Source: Yersinia alsatica (GTDB taxonomy: Bacteria > Pseudomonadota > Gammaproteobacteria > Enterobacterales > Enterobacteriaceae). Taken from it: a DNA stretch of 64,000 nt. The notes beneath the pieces are model-generated. The model searched no databases, was not told where the DNA came from, and saw only the letters and a list, made by a program, of their open reading frames with translations. This document shows, in pieces, positions 51,250-61,376 of this stretch; the first letter of the stretch is position 1, and every line of letters begins with the position of its first letter. The position numbers and the translations under genes are program-made. Where the stretch lies: the NCBI RefSeq assembly GCF_902170305.1, contig NZ_CABHWW010000014.1:62001-126000 (forward strand), read 5' to 3'.

Positions 51250-51633
51250 AGCTTCTCCATCACTTTCTTCTGACTTATGACCCGCGCCACTGTCGATATA
51301 CGCGAATACATACCAAATAGGTTGTCGTGACCTTGGTGTCTGATGTCCTTTACGGACATACCCTTGGTATTTGAAGTTGCAGTGTTGTTGCAGCTCCCAT
51401 TACTTCAGGTAAAGAGGAAGATTAAGAAGAAACCCTAATGACTCTTGGAGTTAGGGCGACTCATCCATAAGAGTAAATGTGACGCAATCCACGCGCACAG
51501 AAAATGCTTAAGATAATGCTTTTTTTTAATGATATCGTTATCGGTTAAATCGAGTATAGGCTTGCCGGGACGCTTTCTCAATAATAAATCGTTCCCGGCC
51601 AGCATGTTCGTTAGTGACTATTTTTATTGGTAA

Positions 51634-52851
51634 TTATGACTCAGTGCAATTATAGCCAGTACTGTCAGTGTGGCTTTTTTCTTTGCGCAAAGCGTAGCAA
51701 TGAATGCCATAACCCAGAAATGCCAAAATAACGGTCGATAACATCACTGTGACTGTGGCCAACAAGGGCTGGCTGATATAAGCCGAAACCGCCATGCTGG
51801 CGACAAAACACAAACCGAGCTGCAACGTATTTTGTAGTGCTGCGGCTTTACCCGTATTAGCCGGAAATGGGGTTAATGCATTTGCTACGATAATAGGGTA
51901 GCAGGCACCATTCACAAGCGCCATTAAGCAGAATGGAATAAGTAAAGTTATCAGCGTTGGCGTGGTCAATGTTGCGATCAAATAGAGCGCAACCATGCTG
52001 ATGGCATAGCCGCTCAACAGCCAAGGCAGCAGGGTATTGCCTTTAATCCGAGTCAGTGCGCTGCGGCAACCAAACCCCCCCAGCAGGAAGGCCAAAGTTT
52101 GTGGAACATAACTCAAACCAATGGCATTGGGGCTATATCCCATCTCACCCAGAATGAAAGGCGAGCCGGTTAACCAGGCGAAGAACCCCGCGCTGCATGC
52201 CGCAAATATCATCACGTTGCCGCTAAATACTGGCGATTTTAGGAGCTGCCAGAAACTAATGGCGCTTTTATTTTGCACCGTATTATCTGATGGGGCATTT
52301 TTCCGCTCTTTCAGTAGTGCAGTGGGGATCAAAAGTAACAGTGTCACGGCCAACAGTACGACGAAAATTGAGCGCCAGCTGAAGTGGTTCAATAGCCAGG
52401 CACCCAATAATGGGGCGAGTGCCGGAGATAACGCCACTAACGGCATAATTGTGGCAAAGACCCGGTTGGCTTTACCGTCACGGTAGCGGTCTACCACTAA
52501 TGCTTGCCAACTCACTGCTGCTGAGCAGACCCCCACAGCTTGAATAAAGCGCAGCACCAAGAGTTGTGTTGCTGTCTCAACCCACAACACCCCCAAACAG
52601 CCGATGGCAAATAATCCCAATCCAGCTAATAGCACTGGTTTGCGGCCCAGCTTGTCGGAGACTGGCCCCCAAATAAGCTGGGCGATAGCGAAACCGGCGA
52701 GGAAGATGCTGAGACTGGCACTAATGGAACCGGCGGAGGCTTGTAATTCTTGTTGCATGGCACCAAAGGCGGGTAAATACATATCGGTGGCCAAGTACCC
52801 CAACATGCTCAAACCCGCCAGATAGAACATGAAACTTGCTGACGTTTTCAT
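51634..52851 (-). CDS. punC: Purine nucleoside MFS transporter PunC (YdhC)
   Basis: A 405-aa Bcr/CflA-type MFS protein with about 12 hydrophobic segments. The MFS motif [16 protein letters not shown] is between segments 2 and 3. It closely resembles E. coli YdhC, shown to import purine nucleosides and renamed PunC. Older annotation as a drug exporter is the alternative. It is divergent from punR (182-bp gap), its known activator in E. coli, and next to purR. Confidence 0.9.
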   Translation of the reverse strand: MKTSASFMFYLAGLSMLGYLATDMYLPAFGAMQQELQASAGSISASLSIFLAGFAIAQLIWGPVSDKLGRKPVLLAGLGLFAIGCLGVLWVETATQLLVLRFIQAVGVCSAAVSWQALVVDRYRDGKANRVFATIMPLVALSPALAPLLGAWLLNHFSWRSIFVVLLAVTLLLLIPTALLKERKNAPSDNTVQNKSAISFWQLLKSPVFSGNVMIFAACSAGFFAWLTGSPFILGEMGYSPNAIGLSYVPQTLAFLLGGFGCRSALTRIKGNTLLPWLLSGYAISMVALYLIATLTTPTLITLLIPFCLMALVNGACYPIIVANALTPFPANTGKAAALQNTLQLGLCFVASMAVSAYISQPLLATVTVMLSTVILAFLGYGIHCYALRKEKSHTDSTGYNCTES

Positions 52852-53033
52852 ACTTTATTTCTCTTTATCATAATTTTGCAGGCAATTTGCTGTCTTTAGA
52901 CAGCTTTATAATTAGGGGTTTATAGCGGAGGGCATTCTATCCGCTGCGATAATCAGTTGTGAAACAGTAATATTTGCGAGAAGCTATCAAAAAAATTGAT
53001 ATCAAATAATTGAATATAAAGAGGCAGAAAATA

Positions 53034-53972
53034 ATGTGGTCTGAATACTCATTGGATGTGGTTGATGCAGTGGCACGCACCGGGAGCTTCAGTGCGGCTG
53101 CTCAAGAATTGCACCGCGTGCCGTCTGCCGTCAGTTATACCGTGCGCCAACTGGAAGAGTGGCTGGCAGTTCCTCTGTTTGAGCGGCGTCATCGCGATGT
53201 CGAATTGACTCAGGCTGGGGTGGTTTTCATCAAAGAAGCCCGGGATGTTATCAAAAAAATGAATAACACACGCCGTCAGTGCCAACAGGTGGCGAATGGC
53301 TGGCGGGGGCAATTAAATATCGTGATAGATAAAATCGTCAAACCGCAGCGAAGTCGCCGCCTGGTGCTAGATTTTTATCGCCATTTCCCTGATGTGGAGT
53401 TGCGGGTGCGCTATGAGGTGTTTAATGGTGTCTGGGATGCTTTGGTCGATGGGCAAGCCGATATGGCCATTGGTGCCACCCGGGCTATCCCGGTGAGAGG
53501 GCGGTTTGTATTTCGCGATATGGGTTTTTTGACCTGGCACTGTGTGGTCAGCGTGAACCATCCTTTAGCCCGTTTAACCGGGCCACTTAACGACAATCAG
53601 TTGCGGCCATATCCATCACTCTGTCTGGAGGATACGGCGCGAAATCTGCCTAAGCGAGATACCTGGACGCTGGATAATCAGCAACGATTAGTGGCACCGG
53701 ACTGGACGACGGGGATTGACTGCCTGTGTGCAGGGCTTTGCATTGGTATGGTGCCAGCCCATATGGTGTCGCCGCTGATTGCCGATGGCCAGTTGGTGGC
53801 ATTGACGTTAGCTGAACCACTGCCAGATAGCCCGTGCTGCTTAACCTGGGAACAGAATAATCACTCCCCAGCTTTAGCGTGGTTACTGGACTATTTAGGT
53901 GACAGTGTCACGCTAAATGACGAATGGTTAAAGGATGGCAATGCAGCGGATGACGGCGGCGTGCAGCACTAG
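53034..53972 (+). CDS. punR: LysR-type activator PunR (YdhB)
   Basis: A 312-aa LTTR. I use ATG 53034 (MWSEYSLDVVDAVARTGSFS), behind GAGG, which aligns with E. coli YdhB; an in-frame upstream start at 53010 adds eight residues. The helix-turn-helix is at about residues 15-35 (SFSAAAQELHRVPSAVSYT), with a substrate-binding domain from about residue 90. In E. coli it activates the divergent punC. It is convergent with purR, with a shared hairpin. Confidence 0.92.
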   Translation: MWSEYSLDVVDAVARTGSFSAAAQELHRVPSAVSYTVRQLEEWLAVPLFERRHRDVELTQAGVVFIKEARDVIKKMNNTRRQCQQVANGWRGQLNIVIDKIVKPQRSRRLVLDFYRHFPDVELRVRYEVFNGVWDALVDGQADMAIGATRAIPVRGRFVFRDMGFLTWHCVVSVNHPLARLTGPLNDNQLRPYPSLCLEDTARNLPKRDTWTLDNQQRLVAPDWTTGIDCLCAGLCIGMVPAHMVSPLIADGQLVALTLAEPLPDSPCCLTWEQNNHSPALAWLLDYLGDSVTLNDEWLKDGNAADDGGVQH

Positions 53973-54001
53973 CGGCCAGTCACGTGGAATGTGACTGGCC
54001 G
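53973..54001. terminator. Hairpin between convergent punR and purR
   Basis: Perfect 11-bp stem CGGCCAGTCAC/GTGACTGGCCG with a 7-nt loop, starting directly after the punR stop. There is no long T run, so it may be a Rho-independent terminator of modest strength or an RNA 3' end stabiliser. Confidence 0.65.
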
Positions 54002-54008
54002 AAGAGGA

Positions 54009-55034
54009 TTAACGGCGGTAATCGCGGAACGGGCCATCAGCGACAGAACGGCGCTCTACCAGTTTCGGGTGTACTTCAATGGTTTGTGGGTCTTCGCGCT
54101 TGCTGACAATACGATCAAGCAACATGGCAAAGGCGGTTTCACCTAATCGCTCTTTGGGCTGGTGGATCGTGGTTAGCGCCGGTGAGAAATAGCGCGCATT
54201 ACGTACGTTGTCATACCCGATCACCGAAATATCTTGCGGCACGCGGAGTCCCAGCTCATCAGCGGCACATATTGCACCCATCGCCATGATATCGCCGCCA
54301 CAGAATACTGCGGTCGGACGATGTTTTTGCGTCAAAATCTGATGCATGGCTTTATAACCAGACTCAGGTTCAAAATCGCCCTGAACCACCCATTCATCAC
54401 GAATCGTGATATTCGCTTCCTCTAAGGCCTTCAGGAAGCCCTGATGGCGACCGCCCCCGGTATTACGTGATAACTGGCCGGGAATAGCACCGATATCACG
54501 ATGGCCGCGCTCAATCAGATAACGGCCAGCTAAATAGCCACCCTCGAAGGCATTATCAATAATTGAATCGGTGAAATCACCGCGCGCGGTGCCCCAATCC
54601 ATAACTACCATTGGAATATTACGATAATCTTCCAGCATCCCTAACAGTTGCTCGGGATATTCTGAGCACATAACTAATAGCCCATCAACACGCTTTTGCG
54701 CCAGCATGGCCAGATAAGCTTTTTGTTTATCCAGATTATTATGAGAGTTACATAAAATCAGGGTATAGCCTTTGCTATAGCAGCTATTTTCAACCGCTTC
54801 GATCACTTCAGCGAAATAGGGGGCTTCACTGGATGTCGCCAGTAAACCAATTGACTTAGTGTGATTCACTTTCAAACTGCGAGCCACAGCACTGGGCGAA
54901 TAATGCAGTTCTTTAATGGCTGCCCACACAGCAGCCTTGGTATTTTCGGCGACGAAACGAGTTTTATTGATCACGTGTGAAACGGTGGTGGTGGACACAC
55001 CCGCGTGTTTGGCCACATCTTTAATCGTTGCCAT
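54009..55034 (-). CDS. purR: Purine repressor PurR
   Basis: A 341-aa LacI-family repressor that uses hypoxanthine or guanine as corepressor to shut down purine synthesis genes. Seen: the N-terminal helix-turn-helix [20 protein letters not shown], the hinge helix near residue 48 ([15 protein letters not shown]) and a periplasmic-binding-protein-like domain with [21 protein letters not shown]. Length equals E. coli PurR. A PurR-box-like site upstream (55081-55096) suggests autorepression, which is known in E. coli. Confidence 0.97.
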   Translation of the reverse strand: MATIKDVAKHAGVSTTTVSHVINKTRFVAENTKAAVWAAIKELHYSPSAVARSLKVNHTKSIGLLATSSEAPYFAEVIEAVENSCYSKGYTLILCNSHNNLDKQKAYLAMLAQKRVDGLLVMCSEYPEQLLGMLEDYRNIPMVVMDWGTARGDFTDSIIDNAFEGGYLAGRYLIERGHRDIGAIPGQLSRNTGGGRHQGFLKALEEANITIRDEWVVQGDFEPESGYKAMHQILTQKHRPTAVFCGGDIMAMGAICAADELGLRVPQDISVIGYDNVRNARYFSPALTTIHQPKERLGETAFAMLLDRIVSKREDPQTIEVHPKLVERRSVADGPFRDYRR

Positions 55035-55080
55035 AAAAAAAATGACTCCTAAGCTTACCTGTTACAGCAGGTAAGTATTA

Positions 55081-55096
55081 TGTTAATCGTTTGCCT
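55081..55096 (-). promoter_or_regulatory. PurR box upstream of purR
   Basis: On the minus strand AGGCAAACGATTAACA matches the PurR operator ANGCAAACGNTTNCNT except at two bases near the right end. It is 47-62 bp before the purR start. Confidence 0.75.
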
Positions 55097-55366
55097 GCAT
55101 TACTCGAAAACCGCTCAGACAGAAGCACGATAGTAGGCTGGATGGTTGAGTCAGCTGGTCGTCTGAGAGTTTTTATTGGACGTTATTAGTCGGTATGCAG
55201 TTATGAACTGCGAATTTTGTCTGATCTGGAGGGAAAGTGGAAGAGCTAATCAATGTTATAAAGTGCGTAATGAGCACAAGATTTTTTTTCCTATCTGTGG
55301 GAAAATAATTTAACGCACTAATTATGTGCCTTTTCCCTACTAAAATTAACCGGCTGAGGAGTTTTT

Positions 55367-55456
55367 ATGGATACCAATTTGAAGATGTCGCTGATTACGA
55401 CTGTTGGTGCGCTGGCAATGATTATTGTCTTTAGCTTCGTGGCGGTAATGAATTAA
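55367..55456 (+). CDS. ynhF: Small membrane protein YnhF (29 aa)
   Basis: A 29-aa ORF reading MDTNLKMSLITTVGALAMII then VFSFVAVMN, one hydrophobic segment after a short polar N-terminus. GAGGAG at 55356-55361 with a 5-nt spacer is a strong ribosome binding site. E. coli ynhF encodes a 29-aa membrane protein of the same design at the same place, between purR and sodB. Function unknown. Too short for usual gene finding. Confidence 0.88.
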   Translation: MDTNLKMSLITTVGALAMIIVFSFVAVMN

Positions 55457-55480
55457 TTAAGCCGCTTGCCGGTGATAAGT

Positions 55481-55499
55481 AGGGCGGTTTACCCGCCCT
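55481..55499. terminator. Hairpin between ynhF and sodB
   Basis: AGGGCGG/CCGCCCT with loop TTTAC, between convergent genes. Tails are short on both strands (TTAATTATT plus; ACTTATC minus). Confidence 0.65.
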
Positions 55500-55516
55500 T
55501 AATTATTACGCCGCTA

Positions 55517-56095
55517 TTAAGCTAAATTCTGCTCAACAAAAGACCAGTTAACCAAAGCCCAGAAGTTCTCCAGATATTTTGGCCGCGCATTGCGGTAATC
55601 AATATAGTAAGCGTGTTCCCACACATCCACTGTCAACAACGGCTTATCGCTGGTTGTCAGTGGTGTTGCAGCATTCGATGTACTGACAATTGCCAGAGTG
55701 CCATCCGCTTTCTTGACCAGCCACGTCCAACCTGCACCAAAGTTTTTCACTGCGGCGTCGGTAAATTGCGCTTTAAATTCAGCAAAAGAACCAAAAGATT
55801 GCTTAATGGCATCAGCGACTTTGCCCGTCGGTTCGCCACCGCCATTCGGCGACAGACAGTGCCAGTAAAAAGTATGGTTCCAGACTTGAGCAGCATTGTT
55901 AAAGATGCCGCCGCTGGAGGTTTTGATAATCTCTTCCAACGTCTTAGCAGCAAACTCAGTATCTTTAATCAGGTTATTAAGATTCACCACATAGGTGTTG
56001 TGATGCTTGCCGTAATGATATTCCAGTGTTTCAGCCGAAATATGCGGTTCCAGTGCATTTTGTGCATAAGGTAATGCGGGTAATTCAAAAGACAT
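55517..56095 (-). CDS. sodB: Iron superoxide dismutase
   Basis: A 192-aa cytoplasmic enzyme that dismutates superoxide. The four iron ligands are visible in context: His in [11 protein letters not shown] (about 27), His in [11 protein letters not shown] (about 74), and Asp and His in [11 protein letters not shown] near residue 157. ATG 56095 follows GGAGAGA and gives the usual start [18 protein letters not shown]; the longer in-frame ORF is not needed. In E. coli sodB needs iron and is repressed by the sRNA RyhB. The RyhB target sequence was not checked here. Confidence 0.97.
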   Translation of the reverse strand: MSFELPALPYAQNALEPHISAETLEYHYGKHHNTYVVNLNNLIKDTEFAAKTLEEIIKTSSGGIFNNAAQVWNHTFYWHCLSPNGGGEPTGKVADAIKQSFGSFAEFKAQFTDAAVKNFGAGWTWLVKKADGTLAIVSTSNAATPLTTSDKPLLTVDVWEHAYYIDYRNARPKYLENFWALVNWSFVEQNLA

Positions 56096-56360
56096 AGCTC
56101 TCTCCTTTCGGGGTTGCTCAGGGTGTTTGCTCCTCAAATCCGGTCATTAGCTGTAGCCATGATGCGGCGAAGAGCGGTTAAATCATAATTGTTGTATTTT
56201 TGTTGTGGGTATTAATCTTAACAACTTTCAACAGGAATGACAGATATAACCACACTGACAGATAGGAGATTGCACGAAAATTAAACGCATTGAGTTATGT
56301 GATTGGTGGGGATGTTGAGAGGTAGGCACCTGATAGATTTACCGGATGCCAGTGTAAGGA

Positions 56361-57269
56361 TTAGCGGATGGTTTTTGGTGTCACTACCCGGCGCGCGCCG
56401 ACATAGTGATCTTGCCAGTAGTCATTATCCATCATGCTGATGCGGATCTCTTCGCCCGTCCGCGGGGACTGAATAAACTTGCCGTTGCCTAAATAGACCC
56501 CTACATGGTCGGCCACACCACGATTAGCAATATTGAAGAACACCAGGTCACCACTTTCTAATTCAGCGCGTTTAACCGGTGCTGCATCGCGCAAATGATA
56601 CATTTCGTTGGCGGTGCGCGGCATTTTTATTCTGATGACATCTTTATAGGCGTAATAGATAAGCCCGCTGCAATCAAAACCGGTATTAGGGGAGGTGCCG
56701 CCCCAGCGATAAGGTTTGCCGACTTGTTTCATCAGTTTGCTCATAGCGGTTTGTTTGGCGTGTTGGTAGCGTTTTTTATGTGCCGGGCTGAGTTTCATTT
56801 TATTATTTGCGGCTAATTCGGTGCTGGCTTTCCCTTCCGCTTTATTTCTATGGCGACCATAAGCAACTTTTTCTGTTTTCTTAACTGTCGCCTTTTTATT
56901 GGCCGCAGTTTTAATATCGGTTTTTTTACTCTCAGTGGCTTTACTGTTGTTTGATTTTTTAGCGGTAGGTTTGCTGACTTCTGGTGCTTTCTTCTTAATA
57001 GTTTTACTGGCAGTGGCGGCTGTTTTCTTTTTATCGTTATTGGCGGCTATCTTATTTGGGACTTTTTTACTGGTAGTGTTTTTATTGTTGTCGACTTTAA
57101 CTTTCTTAATGTTTTTATCTGCTTTACGTTTCTTGCGATCATCAGGGCTGGCCTGACTAATCTGACCTTTCTTTTGCTCAGCAGAGACGTGAGCCTGCGG
57201 CGACGCATGCGCCAGGTTTAGAAATAGCTGGGTGAACAGCAGCACAAACAGCGTAAGAATTAAACGCAT
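56361..57269 (-). CDS. mepH: Murein DD-endopeptidase MepH (YdhO), NlpC/P60 type
   Basis: A 302-aa periplasmic endopeptidase that cuts mDap-D-Ala cross-links to let the sacculus grow. ATG 57269 (MRLILTLFVLLFTQLF) puts a signal peptide at the N-terminus, cut near residue 23 (AHA). Residues about 30-170 form a very Lys/Ala/Ser/Thr-rich, disordered-looking linker, longer than in E. coli MepH (271 aa in total). The NlpC/P60 domain has FDCSGLIYYAYKD (catalytic Cys) and ADHVGVYLGNGKF (His). The 418-bp gap to grxD holds both promoters, with AT-rich sequence near 57500-57540. Confidence 0.92.
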   Translation of the reverse strand: MRLILTLFVLLFTQLFLNLAHASPQAHVSAEQKKGQISQASPDDRKKRKADKNIKKVKVDNNKNTTSKKVPNKIAANNDKKKTAATASKTIKKKAPEVSKPTAKKSNNSKATESKKTDIKTAANKKATVKKTEKVAYGRHRNKAEGKASTELAANNKMKLSPAHKKRYQHAKQTAMSKLMKQVGKPYRWGGTSPNTGFDCSGLIYYAYKDVIRIKMPRTANEMYHLRDAAPVKRAELESGDLVFFNIANRGVADHVGVYLGNGKFIQSPRTGEEIRISMMDNDYWQDHYVGARRVVTPKTIR

Positions 57270-57687
57270 AATAACGCTACCAACCTTGGCCCTGAAATGA
57301 ATATGAAGAGTCACAGTATTGCCGAAACTCCGGATATAAAACAGCGGCGAACTACAAGAATCTAATCGATATTGTGAGAAAACGTTAATGGCGTCGCAAT
57401 TGTTGTTTTTTCACCCGTCAAATGACCTTAAATCAACCATACGTCAACGAGTTAACCACCGCCTATTTCAAGCACCCCACAAGCAAGATAATAATGAAGT
57501 GATGGGATCAAAAATGTTATTATAAATGCATATATTTGTAGCCGACAATATAACCATTTGCTGGCAGAGTAAAGCCCCTGCAAAAGATGGCGTTTTATTC
57601 CTGTCGTGACAGTCGCTACAATAGGCCGTACGCAATAATTAAATTGAGCAATAAGTATTGTAGCCACAGGGCTTGAGGAAGCAAGAA

Positions 57688-58038
57688 ATGACCACGATTG
57701 ATAAAATTCAGCGCCAGATAGCGGAAAACCCAATCCTGCTTTATATGAAGGGTTCACCTAAGCTGCCAAACTGCGGTTTCTCTGCTCAGGCTGTGCAGGC
57801 GCTGTCCGCGTGCGGCGAGCGTTTTGCTTATGTTGATATTCTGCAAAACCCAGATATTCGTGCTGAGCTGCCAAAATATGCCAACTGGCCAACCTTCCCA
57901 CAGCTGTGGGTTGATGGTGAATTGGTCGGCGGCTGCGATATTCTGATGGAAATGTATCAACGCGGCGAACTGCAAAAGTTACTGAAAGAAACTGCCGATA
58001 AATATCGTGCAGAAGAAGAAAAACCAGCCGCAGAATAA
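57688..58038 (+). CDS. grxD: Monothiol glutaredoxin 4
   Basis: A 116-aa cytoplasmic monothiol glutaredoxin that binds [2Fe-2S] clusters, partnering BolA-type proteins. Active-site CGFS lies in PKLPNCGFSAQAVQ near residue 30, with WPTFPQLWVDGELVGGCDI for glutathione binding. ATG 57688 follows GAGGAA and gives the E. coli-like start MTTIDKIQRQI. It is convergent with rnt and shares a terminator with it. Confidence 0.96.
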   Translation: MTTIDKIQRQIAENPILLYMKGSPKLPNCGFSAQAVQALSACGERFAYVDILQNPDIRAELPKYANWPTFPQLWVDGELVGGCDILMEMYQRGELQKLLKETADKYRAEEEKPAAE

Positions 58039-58064
58039 TGGGTTGGCGAGTGAGTGGAACAAAC

Positions 58065-58092
58065 AAAAGGTGGCTTGCAAGCCACCTTTTTT
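58065..58092. terminator. Bidirectional terminator between grxD and rnt
   Basis: Perfect 10-bp stem AAAAGGTGGC/GCCACCTTTT with loop TTGCAA. T runs on both strands serve the convergent genes. Confidence 0.92.
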
Positions 58093-58126
58093 AATCATGA
58101 AATCGCTATTCCCACCTCAAATCTGC

Positions 58127-58774
58127 TTACTCAGATTCACCCGCCGGTACCGGCCAGCCACCTAGTTTCTTCCAGCGATTCACCAGCTCACAGAATAGTT
58201 TTGCGGTTTGCATGGTATCGTACAAAGCTGAGTGAGCCTGGCTACTGTCAAAGGGGATACCCGCAGTCAGACAAGCTTTAGCCAACACTGTTTGCCCCAG
58301 CACTAACCCGCTGAGCGCGGCAGTATCGAATGTGGCAAAAGGGTGGAATGGATTGCGCTTCAAACTGGCACGTTCTGCCGCCGCCATCACAAAGCTGTGA
58401 TCAAAGTGGGCATTGTGCGCGACAATAATTGCCCGGTTACAGCCTTGATCTTTCAAACCTTTGCGTACCGCTTTGAAAATGGCATGTAAGGCTTCATATT
58501 CACTGACTGCGCCACGCAAAGGGTTGGTCGGGTCTATGCCATTAAATGCCAGCGCTTCAGGTTGCAGATTGGCACCTTCAAAAGGGTCAACATGAAAATG
58601 CAGTGTTTCATCTGGCAACAGCCAACCATCCTTGTTCATTTGCAAGGTGACGGCGGCAATTTCCAGTAATGCGTCAGTTTGAGCATTAAAACCGGCGGTT
58701 TCTACATCAATTACTACTGGGTAATACCCACGAAAACGGCCACTCAGGGCGTTAAGGTCACTTTTATCTGCCAT
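58127..58774 (-). CDS. rnt: Ribonuclease T
   Basis: A 215-aa DEDD-family 3'-5' exonuclease that trims tRNA CCA ends and matures stable RNAs. Seen: [16 protein letters not shown] (DxE), [10 protein letters not shown] and QAHSALYDT with the catalytic acidic residues and His. ATG 58774 gives [14 protein letters not shown] and the same length as E. coli; the longer in-frame ORF adds 11 residues that lack family support. Confidence 0.96.
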   Translation of the reverse strand: MADKSDLNALSGRFRGYYPVVIDVETAGFNAQTDALLEIAAVTLQMNKDGWLLPDETLHFHVDPFEGANLQPEALAFNGIDPTNPLRGAVSEYEALHAIFKAVRKGLKDQGCNRAIIVAHNAHFDHSFVMAAAERASLKRNPFHPFATFDTAALSGLVLGQTVLAKACLTAGIPFDSSQAHSALYDTMQTAKLFCELVNRWKKLGGWPVPAGESE

Positions 58775-58851
58775 CAGTTTCTTATCTTCATCGAATTCAG
58801 CGCGCATTATGTCAAATTTTAGCGCGGGATGCAGGGGGATATCGCGATGAG

Positions 58852-58877
58852 AAAAAAGGCACCTTACCGGTGCCTTT
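58852..58877 (-). terminator. Intrinsic terminator after gloA
   Basis: Stem AAAGGCACC/GGTGCCTTT with a 5-nt loop, followed on the minus strand by a T run (complement of 58852-58857). Confidence 0.9.
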
Positions 58878-58884
58878 AAGTTAA

Positions 58885-59292
58885 TCAGTTTCCGAGGCCC
58901 AGTCCGGCGCTCTTATTCTCGATTAACTCGATTTTGTAACCGTCGGGATCTTCGACAAAAGCAATAATGGTATTACCGCCTTTGACCGGACCGGCTTCAC
59001 GAGTTACTTTACCGCCCGCGTGGCGAATTTGGTCGCAAGTGGCAGCAACATCATCAACACCCAGCGCCAGATGACCAAATGCAGTCCCCATTTCGTAACT
59101 ATCAACGCCCCAGTTATAAGTCAGCTCAATGACTGAACCTTCACTCTCATCACTGTAACCGACGAATGCCAACGAATATTTATATTCGGTATTTTCGCTG
59201 GTACGCAGCAAACGCATCCCTAATACCTTGGTATAAAAATCGATGGAACGTTGCAGGTCACCTACACGGATCATGGTATGGAGTAAGCGCAT
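58885..59292 (-). CDS. gloA: Glyoxalase I
   Basis: A 135-aa Ni/Zn lyase that turns the methylglyoxal-glutathione hemithioacetal into S-lactoylglutathione. Metal ligands are in place: His5 ([10 protein letters not shown]), Glu56 ([10 protein letters not shown]), His74 ([10 protein letters not shown]) and Glu122 (YKIELIENK). Length equals E. coli GloA. It follows nemA after 184 bp, with the long hairpin at 59409-59451 in between, so part of its expression may come from its own promoter. Confidence 0.97.
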   Translation of the reverse strand: MRLLHTMIRVGDLQRSIDFYTKVLGMRLLRTSENTEYKYSLAFVGYSDESEGSVIELTYNWGVDSYEMGTAFGHLALGVDDVAATCDQIRHAGGKVTREAGPVKGGNTIIAFVEDPDGYKIELIENKSAGLGLGN

Positions 59293-59408
59293 TTACAAAG
59301 CCCCTTATAATCAATAGGTTAAATTTACAAGTCATGATAAATCAAAACTAATTTATAATCATATAGCAATATTATCACACTCACTAGCTCGGTAATCTTC
59401 TACGGGTC

Positions 59409-59451
59409 AAAAACAAAACAGCCGGTCAGAATTATCTTCTAACCAGCTGTT
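59409..59451 (-). terminator. Strong hairpin between nemA and gloA
   Basis: On the minus strand a 15-bp stem (AACAGCTGGTTAGAA with TTCTGACCGGCTGTT, two G-T wobbles) and loop GATAA are followed by TTGTTTTTG. It probably reduces nemA read-through into gloA. Confidence 0.75.
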
Positions 59452-59476
59452 ATTTAATGAATTACATAAAAGAGTC

Positions 59477-60574
59477 TTACAGTGTTGGGTAGTCAGTATA
59501 CCCTTTAGCGCCACCGCCGTAGAAGGTTTCACCATCTGGCTCATTCAGCGGCGCTTTCTGTTGTAGACGAGCGACCAAATCCGGATTGGAAATGTAGCTG
59601 CGGCCAAAGGCGACGGCATCAATAAAGCCTTTCTCAATCAGGTCTTCAGCTTTCTCGGCGGTATAAGCACCCGCACCGATAATCACCCCGTTAAAGCGTG
59701 CGCGCACGGCGTCACGGAAGGCCGCGGTATAAGGTTTGCCACCGGCCCAGTCTGGCTCGGAGATGTGCAGATAAGCAATCTGGCGTTTATTCAGCTCATC
59801 AATCAGATACAGCGCAGCTTCTTCCTGATCTTCACCATTATCCAGACCATTGAACGGCCCCAGTGGTGAAATACGAATCCCAATATGCTCAGCACCCCAT
59901 TCAGCGGCAGTGGCATCAACCACTTCCAGCGTTAAGCGCGTGCGGTTTTCAATACTGCCGCCGTATTGGTCGGTACGTTGGTTTGATGCTGGAGACATGA
60001 ATTGGTGCAGCAGATAGCCATGGGCGGCATGCAACTCAATATAGTCGAAGCCAGCTTCACGGGCATTCGCCGTTGCCTGGCGGAAATCATTGATAATGCC
60101 GGGGATCTCTTCGGTTTCCAGTGCCCGCGGAGTCGAGCAGGGAACACGCACCCAAGCACCGGTTTCGTCACGGATGGTGGTGCGGGTGTCGGCCGCAATA
60201 GCCGAAGGCGCGACGGGCGCTTGCTGACCCGGTTGCAGGCTATTGTGTGAGATACGGCCGACGTGCCATAACTGCACAGCAATATGTCCGCCTTCTTCAT
60301 GCACTGCCTGAGTGATTTTTTTCCATGCATTTAGCTGTTCTTGGGTATGTAACCCCGGCGCACCGGCATAGCCTTTCGCCTGGAAAGAAACCTGAGTTGC
60401 TTCAGTAATAATCAAACCTGCGCTGGCTCGTTGGCGATAATATTCCGCCATCAGAGGGGTTGGGATATCACCTGGCTCAATGCTACGTAAACGAGTCAGT
60501 GGCGCCATAAAGACACGATTTGGCAAAGTGAGCGCGCCAACCTTCAAAGGGGAGAACAGTTTAGCAGTTGTCAT
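59477..60574 (-). CDS. nemA: N-ethylmaleimide reductase (old yellow enzyme family)
   Basis: A 365-aa FMN-dependent reductase of electrophilic alkenes, nitro-compounds and related quinone-like toxins. Seen: [32 protein letters not shown], the active-site [20 protein letters not shown] with the substrate-binding His pair, and [15 protein letters not shown] for FMN phosphate. Length equals E. coli NemA (365). It lies 91 bp downstream of its regulator nemR with a half-operator in between. Confidence 0.96.
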   Translation of the reverse strand: MTTAKLFSPLKVGALTLPNRVFMAPLTRLRSIEPGDIPTPLMAEYYRQRASAGLIITEATQVSFQAKGYAGAPGLHTQEQLNAWKKITQAVHEEGGHIAVQLWHVGRISHNSLQPGQQAPVAPSAIAADTRTTIRDETGAWVRVPCSTPRALETEEIPGIINDFRQATANAREAGFDYIELHAAHGYLLHQFMSPASNQRTDQYGGSIENRTRLTLEVVDATAAEWGAEHIGIRISPLGPFNGLDNGEDQEEAALYLIDELNKRQIAYLHISEPDWAGGKPYTAAFRDAVRARFNGVIIGAGAYTAEKAEDLIEKGFIDAVAFGRSYISNPDLVARLQQKAPLNEPDGETFYGGGAKGYTDYPTL

Positions 60575-60592
60575 GGTGCGTCCTATATTAAT

Positions 60593-60602
60593 AGACCGGT
60601 CA
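60593..60602 (-). promoter_or_regulatory. Possible second NemR-like site before nemA
   Basis: AGACCGGTCA contains the palindrome GACCGGTC (60594-60601), which uses the same AGACC/GGTC half-sites as the full operator upstream of nemR but without the central spacer. It is about 20 bp before the nemA start. Confidence 0.35.
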
Positions 60603-60665
60603 ACTAGTGACTGGGTAAATCCCGAAGATAAATAATATTAACTTCAGAATCATTGGATTATGAGA

Positions 60666-61268
60666 TCATTGAGTGGGTTGTAAAATCAGTTCAATACTTT
60701 CCAGCGCACAAGTCAGCGGAGCCACCGATCGTTTCACCTTGGCGCGCAACGCCGCACCAAGCCACAAGGCATAGAGTGTTTCTGCGGTTGCGGCAGGGGA
60801 AAGCGTGATACGCAGCGAGCCTTCTTCAATACCGGCTTCGATGGCATCTTGCAAACGACCAATGACGCGAGCAGTGCCGATATCCAGCGCGTGACGCATG
60901 GGTTCGGATAAATCACTCACTTCGGCTGATAGTTTAACCGCCAGACAAGCATTGTGGCATTCACTGCCACAATAGTTAGCGATAGATTGAGCAAAATAGC
61001 GCAGTAGATGGTGGCGCTTATCCCCTTGTTGCTGGGCTAATAAACTTTCCATCTCAGCATCATAACGATCAAAATAGCGCTGTAGCATCGCCTCACCGAA
61101 AACTTCCTTTGAACGGAAGTAGTGATAAAACGACCCTTTCGGGATACCCGCGGTGGTGAGTAGCAAGCTAAGGCCCATACCATTGAAGCCAAGGCGCAAG
61201 CTGAGACTCTCGCCCGTAGCCAATAGATGCTCGCGGGTGTCTACCTGTGTATGCTGTATTTTGTTCAT
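60666..61268 (-). CDS. nemR: TetR-family electrophile-sensing repressor NemR
   Basis: A 200-aa repressor with a TetR helix-turn-helix (about residues 30-52, LLLTTAGIPKGSFYHYF). The redox-sensing region is CGSECHNACLAVKLSAEV, with cysteines at about 100, 104 and 108; the last sits where E. coli NemR has its reactive Cys106. It controls nemR-nemA-gloA in response to bleach, quinones and methylglyoxal. A perfect 16-bp palindromic operator lies just upstream. Confidence 0.92.
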   Translation of the reverse strand: MNKIQHTQVDTREHLLATGESLSLRLGFNGMGLSLLLTTAGIPKGSFYHYFRSKEVFGEAMLQRYFDRYDAEMESLLAQQQGDKRHHLLRYFAQSIANYCGSECHNACLAVKLSAEVSDLSEPMRHALDIGTARVIGRLQDAIEAGIEEGSLRITLSPAATAETLYALWLGAALRAKVKRSVAPLTCALESIELILQPTQ

Positions 61269-61282
61269 GCCAAAGAGCGTAA

Positions 61283-61298
61283 TAGACCGATCGGTCTA
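61283..61298. promoter_or_regulatory. NemR operator
   Basis: TAGACCGATCGGTCTA, a perfect palindrome 15-30 bp upstream of the nemR start. It matches the NemR box TAGACC-N4-GGTCTA of E. coli. Confidence 0.88.
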
Positions 61299-61376
61299 GG
61301 TCAAGAAAAAAATGCCAACAGAGGAGCGCTGGCATTAATTTCAGATATTATCGGCTGTCTAACAGCACTTTTTTGT

